From contig OW285187.1 of assembly GCA_935421135.1 (NCBI GenBank), positions 11,495,929 through 11,559,928 of the forward strand: a stretch of DNA of 64,000 bases, in the 5' to 3' direction. Origin of the DNA: Bugulina stolonifera (Eukaryota; Bryozoa; Gymnolaemata; Cheilostomatida; Bugulidae). The notes below the pieces were generated by a model. That model was not told the DNA's origin, made no database searches, and was given only the letters and a program-made list of their open reading frames with translations. A program made the position numbers and the translations under genes. Numbering within the stretch: position 1 is the first letter of the stretch; each line of letters starts with the position of its first letter. Positions 51,701-61,789 of this stretch are shown here, piece by piece.

Positions 51701-54700
51701 CATGTCATACATGATGGTATTGCTATTGCATACATGCAAGACTACTGTTAGATGTTTTCTTCCATACATGTATGGCCTGTGTACTGTAATTTATCCTACT
51801 GTATTATAAATATAGTTTTGACTGTCAAGTGTGTGTTATTGTAGAATATCTGGTCTTAACAAACTGGAAAAGCTGGTGATATCTGACAATGATTTCTCAT
51901 CCAATGGTGTACCAGATATATTCACATCTATGGTATCCCTCAGAGAGTTGGACATGTCTAGCTGTAGATTACCCCACCTACCAGAGAGGTCAGTAAATAT
52001 CAATACTTATAATATGAGTACACAATACTAGTAGTAATACCTTTATATACAATTATATACCATATTCATATATTTATAGTCTACATGTTCATATGTTGCA
52101 ATATTCTTGTGTATAATGTGTAGCATGTCTAAACTGAACAAACTGGAGAAGTTGGATATATCTTACAATGATGGGCACTTTCGTCATCAATGCGATGGAA
52201 GAGCAAATAATACGATGGAATAAATTTTCCAATAATGCGATGGAAATAATAATAAAAAATAATAAAAATAATATCGCATTATTGAATATTTATCGCATTT
52301 TCATCGCATGAATTTAAATCAAGGTCACGCAATGCGATGGATTTTGTTATTTTTCACACATTATTGCCGAACACCTCTTAATTATGAAAAAGGCTAGGCT
52401 GGGAATTTCCAAATGAGCTCAATAATAGAGTCAGTCAGATTACTTGAGATTACAATCAGTTAGAGAACAAACCTTTCAAATAATCCTACATAGCTCACTA
52501 CTCAGTATTTTAAAATTCTAATTGAATGTTACAGGAATATCAGCATCATGTTGATATTAACACCAAGTTCACTTGGTGTCAAAATTAATCTTTGATCTGC
52601 AAGTCGTTACATTCAGTCCATATGTAAATAGTGCACATTTGTATACAGCAGTCAAATCTAGCAGATGAATCTTCATGCAAATGGATGAATCTTCATGCAA
52701 ATGGGTGAATCTTCATGCAAATGGATGAATCTTCATGCAAATGGATGAATTTTCATTTACCTGCACAGTATTGTGCATCGACCACATTAACATCTGTAAT
52801 TCTAAATAATAATAATAAAATAATAAAAATAATATCGCATTATTGAATATTTATCGTATTTTCATCGCATTAATTTAAATAAAAGTCACGCATTAATGCG
52901 ATGAATGTTGTTATTTTTCACGTATTATTGCCGAACACCTCTTAATTATGAAAAAGGCTAGGCTGGGAATTTCCAAATGAGCTCAAATAATAAAGTCAGT
53001 CAGATTACTTTAGATTACCATTAGTTAGAGAACAAACCTTACAAATAATCCTACATAGCTCACTACTCAGCGTTTTAAAATTCTATTTGAATGTTACAAA
53101 AATATCTGCAGCTTGTTGGTTCACTTGGTATCAAAATTAATCTTTGATCTACGAGTCGTAACATTCAGTCCACATGTAAATAGTGCACATTTGTATACAG
53201 CAGTCAAATCGAGCAGCGAGCGGAAGGATCTTCATGCAAACGAATTTACCTGCACAGTATTGTGCATTGACCACATTGACATCTGTAATTCTATTGATCG
53301 ATCAGATCATTAACTAATAGGCTAAAGAGAGCACTGATACTGGTCCCAATTGCTTTCAGCATTGGTTATTGATAACAAAGACAGTTGAGTTAGTACACCG
53401 ATAACAAAGACGGGTACAATAAGTAACATGTAGACTCTTTTATTTTCATTGAATGAAGAGAACAGTAGTAGTCTGTATTTGCAGACAAGGTATGTACAAT
53501 AGCTGTAGTAGGTTACTATTGACAACTGATGGCATAACAGACACAGCAGACTGGGCGAATTTATATTAAATATTTTCTTGACTCCAAATGCGAAAGATCG
53601 TCGCATCGGGGAAAATAATAAATTTAATAAAAATAATAATAAAATATTATTATTTTAATAATTGATGCATTCCCGAATGCCATCGCATTTTTTATTATTA
53701 TGCGATCCATTACCGAACACCATCTTTTTTTATTACAATGTGATCCATTACCGAACGGGCCCGTATAATCCATTATAATCCATTAAATGAATGTAATGCG
53801 ATGTTGCGGAATGTACCCTAAATATGAATTATTATGGTAGTTGTATAAACATATATTTCGGATTATTAATATTGCATTACATTATTAATTAGTATCATAC
53901 ATGTCATACATGATGGTATTGCTATTGCATACATGCAAGACTGCTGTTAAATGTTTTCTTTCATACGTGTATGTGAACTGTAATTTATACTGCTGTATTA
54001 TAAATATACGTTTTGACTGTGAAGTGTGTGTTACTGTAGAATATCTGGTCTTACCAAACTGGAGACCCTGTGGATATCTGACAATGATTTCTCATCCAAT
54101 GGTGTACCAGATATAATCACATCTATGGTATCCCTCAGAGAGTTGAACATGCATAGCTGTAGACTAACCCACCTACCAGAAAAGTCAGTATATATCAATA
54201 CTTATAATATGAGTACACAATACTAGTTGTAATACCTTTATATAAAATAATATACCATATTCATTATATTTATAGTCTACATGTTCATATATTACAATAT
54301 TCTTGTGTATAATGTGTAGCATGTCTAAACTGAACAAACTGGAGAAGCTGGTGATATCTAACAATGATTTCTCATCCAATGGTGTACCAGATATAATCAC
54401 ATCTATGGTATCTCTCAGAGAGTTGTACATGCATAGATGTAGACTAACCCACCTACCAGAGAGGTCAGTATATTATATCAATACACCAACTTTGAAAAAA
54501 GGGCTTTTTCCAAAGTTGCTGAGCTGGTGTAGTGGGTAGCATGTTCTGTTCACTGTGCTAGGCGATTAGGTGCCGTGGAGGCCCCGGGTTCAAACCCCAG
54601 TCAGGGACTGGTATTTTCATAGATTTGAAACAAGTCTCCGACTGCTCAAAAATAAATTCCTTGCTAAAAATACATCATATATACATGTATATATAAAAAT

Positions 54701-57700
54701 GGCCAAACCCTTTAACATAATACCTTTATATAAAATAATATACCATATTCATATGTTTATAGTCTACATGTTCATATATTACAATATTCTTCTGTATAAT
54801 GTGTAGCATGTCTAAACTGAACAAACTGGAGAAGCTGTGGATATCTGGCAATGATTTCTCATCCAATGGTGTACCAGATATAATCACATCTATGGTATCT
54901 CTCAGAGAGTTGAACATGTGTAGATGTAGACTAACCCATATACCAGAGAGGTCAGTATATTATATCAATACTTATAATATGAGTACACAATACTAGTTAG
55001 TAATACCTTTATATACAATAATATACTATATTAATATATTTATAGTCTACATGTTCATATATTGCAAAATTCTTGTGTATAATGTGTAGCATGTCTAAAC
55101 TGAACAAACTGGAGAAGCTGGATATATCTGGCAATGATTTCTCATTCAATGGTGTACCAGATATATTCACATCTATGGTATCCCTCAGAGAGTTGGAGAT
55201 GAGCTGGTGTAGACTAACCCACCTTCTAGAGAGGTCAGTATATATCAATACTAATAATATGAGTATACAATACTAGTAGTAATACTTTTATATACAATAA
55301 CATACCATATTCATATATTTATAGCCTACATGTTCATATATGACAATATTCTTGTGTATAATGTTGTGTAGCATGTCTAAACTGAACCAACTGGAGAAGC
55401 TATGGATATCTGGTAATGATTTCTCATCCAATGGTGTACCAGATATAATCACATCTATGGTATCCCTTAGAGAGTTGGACATGTATGGCTGCAGACTAAC
55501 CCACCTACCAGAGAGGTCAGTATATATCAATACTTATAATATGAGTACACAATACTGGTAGTAATACCTTTATATACAATATACCATATTCATATATTTA
55601 TAGTTTACATGTTCATATATTACAATATTCTTGTGTATGATGTGTAGCATGTCTAAACTGAACAAACTGGAGAAGCTGGTGATATCTAGAAATGATTTCT
55701 CATCCAATGGTGTACCAGATATAATCACATCTATGGTACCCCTCAGAGAGTTGTACATGTCTAGCTGTAGACTAACCCATCTACCAGAGAGGTTAGTATA
55801 TATCAATGCTTATAATATGAGTACACAATACTAGTAGTAATACCTTTATATACAATAATATACCATATTCAGTATATTTATAGTCTACATCAGGGCTGGC
55901 CAAACTGTGGTCTGTGGGTCACATGTCGCCCACTTGCTCATTTTTGGTGGCCCACTTGCTCATTTTTGGTGGCCCACTTGCTCATTTTTGGTGGCCTACT
56001 TGCTCATTTTTGGTGGCCCACTTGCTCATTTTTGGTGCCCCACTTGCTCTTTTTTGGTGGCCCACTTGCTCATTTTTGGTGGCCCACTTGCTCATTTTTG
56101 GTGGCCCATTTAGCTTTGTGTAAAAATCGGCATTATCATAGTATTTTTATTTGGTGCAGCAAACGAGATGAATTTGCAACAGAAACTTTTTATCTGTGTC
56201 TCAAGCATCATAGAGCTCTGCACCATAAAACATAAATAAAAAACGTGGAAAAATAATTTGAAATGCGCGTTGGTCATTTCAGAAATTTACATAACGTACC
56301 CCTATTGGTACGTCTACAGCTACACATGCACCTACAGCGACACTTACACCTACTCCTACAGTTACATTTACACCTACAGCTAGACCTACAGCTACTCGTA
56401 CAGCTACACTTACACCTACAGCTCCACGTACGTCTACACCTACAACTACACCTACAGTCATGGCCAAAAGTCTTAGCACCCCCCATTGTTACCCAGTGCT
56501 ATCAAATCTAGGATGGATGTATTTTCAATAGACCCTACATATTCCCTAATTCATATAAACCTGCAAGTTATGCATCATTGTAAAGCTGAGAACTTGCTCT
56601 TTCTAATGTTATCACAATATTTTGCATTGAAGCCATATTTACTCAGTCCTAGGCTTTGGAAATGGACCCAAAATCGAGCACCAAATTTTGTGTTCACTTG
56701 TTGGTTTCTGTCACTATCAAGACCTGTAATGACACCAAACAATATAACTAAGTAAATAATTCATAAATTCATAACCTAATAATTGACGCAATATTTTAAG
56801 GAATTTGAAAGGTTTTAAATGGTACAAAATAATGTCTGTATTTGGGCTGTTTTCATATGCCTTTACTAATGCATTACATTTATGGCTACAATGTACATGT
56901 ACAATATTCAGTATAAATTATATTATATGGTAGGCTTAGGTATGTAATAATATAATACTTCACACTTCTAGCATAATAAAGTACACATTCCTGCTGTGCT
57001 TATAGTATAATATCATGTTCTTTCTATACTTTTGCGATAAGTGCATTTGACTGACATTGCAAATACATTTATCTATTTTATAATTCAGTAAACGACCAAA
57101 TAAGATATTTCTATTGTATGTAATGGGTGACTAGAACGCCATTCCGTCTTGCCCAGGTATGGCCAAGTAAACACTCACCTGTAGCAACCAACAACCTTTC
57201 CATCTGCAAACTCCTCTGATACACCATATTTCTAACAGCACATGGGAAACTTTGTTTGAGTAAACATATCCACAGCTCTGTGGGCTAGATCAACAATCCT
57301 GAAATCGCATGCACAGTAACACACAGCAGTAACCACATAAAGTTTTAATCCTATAGGTTTTTATCTGTGTAGTAATTATGTGCTAAAATTGATATTACTG
57401 TCATCTTATAAAGTTTACAACAAATTTTAGTTACAAATGCAGTACCAATGTACAAATGTTATTATGGTAATTAGTACCATGGTGAAACATGTACTGGGTA
57501 ATAGGTATATTAGCCAACTCAGTAACAGCATAATAATTATCATTGACAAATACATAACTTCTCATAAGATTTGGTATATATTGTAATCAAATAATTTAAT
57601 AATTATACAATACTAAAGGGAGAAAAAAGGAGGTGATGGTGGTGGCAAATAAAAAAGGGGGCAGTTGTTGGCAATTTTTCATAAATAATTACATTTTTCT

Positions 57701-59957
57701 TCCCAGTTTGGAGCAGCGGAGGAATGAGCACTGTGGTGGTTTGATTATAGGTTAGCTCTCTACATATAGGTAAAACAGCATTCAAACAGGCTGCAGCCTA
57801 CATTCATGTTTCCTTATTCTCGTAGATCAAGGAAAGAAAACTCCTAGACTAGTCAAAGTCAATATAATTTCTGTCCAAATTATCGTATAATGCATAATAT
57901 GTACATCCACTAAACACAATGCAATGTTGCATGCCATACATAGTGTATTGCATGCCCACAATACAATATAGTAGCTTGTCTATGCTATTAATTTGATACA
58001 AGTATATGCAGGTATATTGTAGTGGTCAGAGCATTTATTGGTACGACCTCAGCCTACCTGATGGACTTTGTTGCACCTGAAGTGCCTGTAGTTGTCATCG
58101 CTCAACTCACTCTCTTCCAGTTACTCTTGTACTTACCATATATTCATGCACAAACCTACATGTATTTACATATCTTCATGTTATGTATGGCTTGAGCTAT
58201 ATATACTATAATTACTAAGTGTAAATACTTGTTTTTATACCTATGTAACGGGGCCGACGTCTCAGAATTTGATGTAATTAATTTTGCACATGTTTTGTGT
58301 GTTTTTAAGCATATTTTGTTATGCCCACCCCATATAAGGTCGGGCCTCGGGCTTCTGGCCACCATCTTGTTGTGCAAGTTCCGGACGACGCTATGTCGGC
58401 TTTTTACCGGAACCTCTTTCCCGAAGTTTAAAGCTATATAAAGCGAATGTTTTATACTGTTATTGTCTCAGTTGATGCTTGGATCTCAATAAAGACACAT
58501 CTATACTACTTATACAGAGTCTTCTCTCGTAACTAAGGATAGTTCCAGCTGATAAGGTCTTTGACCTTGACTGCGCCTGAACTACCTACTAGGACTGAGC
58601 ATACTCTTTCTCAAGTATAGCATATAAGCATTGGCTCGGGACCACGTGGGTCGTCTTGGTGAGCACTATAATCACAAGTACCTGTCGATCTTTCATGTGA
58701 TACTGAAGGCCTAGCACCACTCATAGGCTCTTCACTTGTGCAAGTAGGTCGTCCTCGACCATGTCATACAAGCGCAAAACATTACAATATCATACATGTA
58801 ACTAGTGATTATAATATTACTGTATATATTTTAGTATGAGGAACCTGCAGCATCTCCAAAAGCTTCGTATATCCTTCAACCAGTTTGTAACTCTACCTGC
58901 TGTTGTGTGTGAATTGAAGAGTTTAGTAGAACTAGACATTAGTAATAACAGGTCATTAGTCTCTCTGGATCCACAGATACTACAGCTAACTCAGTTGAAG
59001 AATTTTGATATCTGGGAATGTATAGCTCTCAAGTCACCTCCATACGAGGTGTGTAAGCAAGGATTACCCGCAATCAGACAATTCTACAAGGACTTAGCCA
59101 AAGGTCAAAGTCAAAAGCTTCCGTTGGTTACCATAGCCGTTATTGGTAACACAATGGCTGGCAAGACTAGTTTAATTAAAACTCTGCAACGAAGTGATAG
59201 GAAACGAATTCTGACAAGGCGAAGCTCCGATGCTAAAGTAGATGAAGCTACGAAGGTATTCAATGTTGAAAAGGTGAAGGTCATGAACACAGAACTTAGG
59301 CTAATAGACATGGGTGGTCACAGTGTGTATCATGTGACTTACCAGCTGACACTGAAACAGAACTGTATACCTGTAATAGTTGTAAGTATGGAACAGTTCA
59401 AGGAGCTATCAGACACATCAGGTCACAGAGAAGCTGTACGGAGACTCGCATTCAACTGGATTTCTCACTTGTACCTGGCAAATCCTGACTTGGGACCTCC
59501 AAAACTAGTCTTCACCCACAAAGATAAATTTTCTCTGAATGACTTTAGTGAGCTTCGAACCACCTTTTTAAACACATCCAACAAGTTGTGTGAAGAACAC
59601 GTTAGAGAAGAGGCTCTTTCAGGAGGAAAGTTTAGCCAGATCAAGCACTTCTCCGGCACAACAACAGATGTCTTCTTACTTGAGGATATCTATGAAGTTG
59701 GTAAAGATGAAAGCGATTACTCAGAGTTTGAAAAACTCCGGTCAAACCTATTTCAAGCCAGCCAAGATTTTGTCAAGGTTTTGCCGCAGATTTGGGAAGA
59801 TGTAAAGGAAAGCGTCATGTCTTTACCAAATGTGTTCAACTCTGTGGACCAGATCTACACTACATTACTTAAATCTAAAGCGGAAGTCAAGAAAGATCAA
59901 TTGAACATCATTCTGACATACCTGCATGACTGTGGAGATGTGCTGCGAGTAGTATAG
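45750..59957 (+). CDS. Roco-type protein: myristoylation start, LRR exon array, Roc GTPase and COR start (3' end unresolved)
   Basis: Exon 1 (45750-45774) encodes MGSSFSKS, a good N-myristoylation signal. Exon 2 (46465-46693) continues in frame (KYNVWFRHSGQDLPDEDW...). A likely exon 3 is 49759-49839 (LEIKVKSGYHDAHCHNS). Then come LRR exons of 144 bp at 51845-51988, 54040-54183, 54320-54463, 54807-54950, 55090-55233, 55372-55515 and 55648-55791. The large exon from 58835 gives two to three further LRRs, a Roc GTPase with P-loop GNTMAGKTS, switch II IDMGGHSVYH and base motif THKD, then the start of a COR domain (LPQIWEDVKESV to LTYLHDCGDVLR). Roco proteins are signalling GTPases; membrane attachment through myristate is inferred. 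The frame stops at 59955-59957, but CTGCGA|gtagta just before is a plausible donor and COR is far from complete, so the gene is either truncated or continues past foreign DNA. Confidence 0.8.
46988..47372. repeat. tandem duplication, unit about 180-185 bp
   Basis: Two copies of a block containing caacttcaacatgttg, gttcaacaaagggccattca and actttttcactatttgtttc follow each other, with part of a third start. It lies in intron 2 of the Roco gene. Confidence 0.85.
47533..47812. mobile_element. non-autonomous element rich in atgcgat/atcgcat motifs
   Basis: Shares ttgacaactgatggcataac, ataataataaaatattatta and several tgcgatccattaccgaac units with 53513-53818. The right end, read inward, is GGGCACATTCGGC, matching the ends of the 52173-53818 element. 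Confidence 0.6.
47965..48125 (-). repeat. left arm of a 3-kb-spaced inverted repeat
   Basis: Reverse complement of 50966-51085 with gaps: ctctaggg, a ggcggccatgatg segment and a ccgtttgtttacattagtta segment all recur in inverted order. About 120-150 bp, imperfect. Confidence 0.6.
49360..49490 (-). repeat. tRNA-derived SINE, old copy
   Basis: Reverse and diverged: gagtttgattccgagg, ctaattgcctagcgcagtg, ctacaccagcttagca. Confidence 0.5.
50966..51085 (+). repeat. right arm of a 3-kb-spaced inverted repeat
   Basis: Contains taactaatgtaaacaaacgg, catcatggccgcc and gctctaggg in the order opposite to 47965-48125. Confidence 0.6.
52124..52172 (+). pseudogene. truncated LRR exon copy
   Basis: Starts like the other cassettes (catgtctaaactgaacaaac) and encodes SKLNKLEKLDISYND, then breaks off exactly where the 52173-53818 element begins. 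No donor follows, so it cannot be used as a normal exon. Confidence 0.8.
52173..53818. mobile_element. composite non-autonomous DNA element in the LRR array
   Basis: The left end GGGCACTTTCG and the right end (read inward GGGTACATTCCGC) are imperfect terminal inverted repeats, also seen at 47812. The interior has two direct copies of a block of about 430-450 bp (52245-52690 and 52800-53235, both with gaaaaaggctaggctggg and catttgtatacagcagtcaa) and many tcgcatt/aatgcga motifs. No ORF. The sequence on its right matches intron sequence near 51610, so no target duplication is seen: the element lies at a duplication breakpoint. Confidence 0.6.
52663..52762. repeat. 21-bp tandem repeat
   Basis: Five copies of gatgaatcttcatgcaaatgg, the last diverged. 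Confidence 0.9.
54495..54720 (+). repeat. tRNA-derived SINE, best copy
   Basis: Box A-like tggtgtagtgggtagca and box B gggttcaaacccc are spaced as in a tRNA gene, followed by a non-tRNA body (tattttcatagatttgaaac, gactgctcaaa) and an AT-rich tail. It sits in the intron between two LRR cassettes, whose intron is longer by about this length. Confidence 0.8.
55928..56112. repeat. 22-bp minisatellite
   Basis: About eight copies of ggcccacttgctcatttttg+gt. All three forward frames are open through it, as expected of a repeat whose length is not a multiple of three; these frames are not genes. Confidence 0.95.
56306..56462. repeat. degenerate (CTACAS) hexamer array
   Basis: Repeated tacacc/tacagc/tacgtc units over 150 bp on the plus strand. 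Open frames on both strands here are low-complexity. Confidence 0.85.
56513..58243. other. intron before the Roc exon, nothing recognised
   Basis: AT-rich sequence between the tandem repeats and the solo LTR. No further LRR cassette and no ORF with protein features were found. Confidence 0.4.
58244..58786 (+). repeat. solo LTR related to the 4774-9983 element
   Basis: Begins TGTAACGG and ends AAACATTACA. It shares with the reverse complement of the 663-bp LTR the ccatcttgttg block, tatataaag, the tcaataaagacacatctata polyadenylation region and the gggtcgtctt block. No gag interior is present and the second LTR is missing. Flanking bases do not show a target duplication. It is older than the element in gene A. 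Confidence 0.75.
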
Positions 59958-60995
59958 TCAGTGCAGATCTACACAGACACCCGGCCCTTTCCGCGTCGTA
60001 TTAGCCCTAGATCCAAAAACTCCCCGGGCGGACGACCACCCCACCCGTCCTCTCGCCCCTCCTCTCCCCTAAACCTCACTCTATGTGCAAAGCCCTAGAA
60101 CCTACTCCCCCCCATCGCGGGTGGGGTTTCAAAAACCTCATCGGCTGTTCCGTAGAACCCAGTCTAAAGAGCAAACCCCTCGCCCGGTCCCACGGCTCGG
60201 GCAAGGGGGCGCGCGCGTACGCGCGCGCCCCCCCGCCCCGCGAACCCCACCCGTCCTCCCTCCACCCGTCCCCGCCCCTCCCCACCCCTCCCCACCCCAA
60301 ACCCCTCCGCCTCGCCCTCCGCCTCGCGGCGGTTCTCGTTCGCGAGTCCAGCCGTGGCCCCACGCCGCCGTCCCCCCGCCCATCCCCCGCCCCTCCCCCG
60401 CTCTCCCGCCCCAACGACCCGTCGCGGCCCTCGCGGGCGGACCGTCGGCTGGAGTAGGGTGAAGCGAAGGAAAATACGGGTTAGAGTAATGATATCCGGC
60501 TATGAAAAACGTGAGCGAGGGTAATGGTACACGAATTTGTTTTAAATTTCAATACGTTTGAGAGTAATAGTACGGTGAAGCGAAGAAAAATACGGGTTGG
60601 AGTAATGATAGGGTACGCCCGTGCGGAGTGCCCGTGCAGAGTTTACGACGCTGACTATACTACTATAAGAAACTTACCGAGTGGTGGTGGTGGTGCTTCC
60701 GGATGATTTCTTCGCCGGGGACTGTTGAGACTGAACTGGTCGGGGTGACACCGCACTCGCGCGCTCCTCCGTTCGAGCGCCCCCGGACCTCCGATGAAAG
60801 ACTCGCGCCTTAACCCTCGTTTCCCCCGGACCCTCCCCTAGGGAAATCGCCCGTCCCCGTGACGAGCGGCGAGGGAAAGTGAAGGCGGTGGCTCTTTCGC
60901 GCTTCAAACCGTAGACCTCGCGAGGTGGTTCGCCGGCGACATCCTCGCTCGGAGGGGTAGACATAGATAAATGGAATAAATGGATGGCTGTCTTC

Positions 60996-61031
<36 letters not shown>

Positions 61032-61200
61032 ACATCATCATCATCCTACAAATAGACCCGCCTCCACGATGATGTCGTTGACTCCCCACCAATTTCTTCG
61101 ACCACCGCGTCCACTTTCCCCCGGGTAGCAAACTCCGATAGGGAGAGAGCGCATCGTGCGCGTGCGATGTCACCCCCCACCTACGAATGAAGACGATAGA
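59958..61200. other. abrupt GC-rich island of unknown origin
   Basis: Immediately after the Roco frame the composition switches to very GC-rich sequence with long C runs and gcgcgcgtacgcgcgcg. A block with gtgaagcgaag and tacgggtt occurs twice (about 60460 and 60573). Several long frames exist only because stop codons are rare. It resembles spacer-type DNA, but no rRNA motif could be recognised. It could be a foreign join or misassembly. Confidence 0.5.
60994..61047. repeat. (TCA)n microsatellite
   Basis: About 17 tca/tcatca units with one interruption. Confidence 0.95.
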
Positions 61201-61560
61201 AGAAATGTGAACTGATAAGGGGTGAGTATGAGTGGAAGTTGCGCTAGTACCGTCTACCCCTTTGGTTTGGCGAGGTAAATGGTTTTTAATGTATTAGCTA
61301 GTGTTTTATTGCTCGGTTTTAAGGTTACAACCGGTAAACCCTCCGTTTTGAGGACGGAGACCCCTTACAATAGAGAGTGAATGTGAAGAAAAATATACGG
61401 GTATATGTACAAGGGTTATGTTGCACTGTTCGTTTACTCTCCAATTTATCGAATGAAGTAGTCTCATCTCCGAGAAATCAGTACTAGCATTCTATAGGAC
61501 TCGTACTCACCCCGTCTTCTGCAACCTTCCGCTTACCATAGAGGTAGGTGAGTCCGGTCT

Positions 61561-61708
61561 TTAGCTGGGTGTAGCTATACGTTTGGTTTCCTCTTCTGAT
61601 AAATTTTTATCTTTTCGGATGAGCGCATCTATACTACGAGCACTCAGGGCCATGTAAGCGCTATCCGTGTCCATTTCTACGTACTCAAACTCCTCTCTGC
61701 TGACGAAT
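61561..61708 (-). pseudogene. family-B DNA polymerase fragment (Polinton/Maverick-like)
   Basis: Read on the minus strand, an exon after a tttcacag acceptor encodes FEYVEMDTDSAYMALSARS, containing the DTDS motif of family-B polymerase palm domains, and stops at 61561-61563. The surrounding residues resemble protein-primed polymerases of large DNA transposons. After the position where the stop occurs, another frame stays open (YTQLKTGLTYLYGKRKVAEDG), so a frameshift is likely. No other polymerase motifs, integrase or capsid genes are visible nearby, so this is a fragment. Confidence 0.6.
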
Positions 61709-61789
61709 CTGTGAAAATAAAATGGACGGGTTGGAGGGTGCTGACACCGAAGAATAAATAGAGAAGGATTTGATAAAATCTTTGTGTAG

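Larger units (their letters stand above)
51845..55791 (+). repeat. tandem array of duplicated two-LRR exons
   Basis: Seven complete copies and one truncated copy of a 144-bp exon. Each starts after (gtgt)tag with one base completing a split codon and ends two bases into a codon (agAG|gt), so all have the same symmetric phase and can be added or skipped without shifting the frame. Introns are copied as well: start-to-start spacing is 283, 282 and 276 bp for the last four copies. Each exon encodes two LRRs, e.g. LNKLEKLVISNNDF and SMVSLRELYMHRCRL, with invariant NGVPDI and RELxMxxCRL. The SINE at 54495-54720 lengthens one intron. Confidence 0.9.

Noticed and set aside
51845..55791. CRISPR-like array of regularly spaced repeats
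   Set aside because: The repeats are 144-bp coding exons with splice sites and near-identical introns between them; the genome is eukaryotic.
55907..56235. three overlapping open frames with HFWWPTCSF-like repeats
   Set aside because: They read the 22-bp minisatellite in three frames; no unique protein sequence.
56263..56511. frames with Leu/Gln/His or Cys/Arg repeats on both strands
   Set aside because: Products of the hexamer array.
60076..60462. Pro/Arg/Gly-rich frames in the GC-rich island
   Set aside because: Long only because stop codons are rare in GC-rich DNA; low complexity and overlapping on both strands.
59958..61200. possible rRNA gene or rDNA
   Set aside because: GC-rich and spacer-like, but I recognise no conserved 18S or 28S segment.
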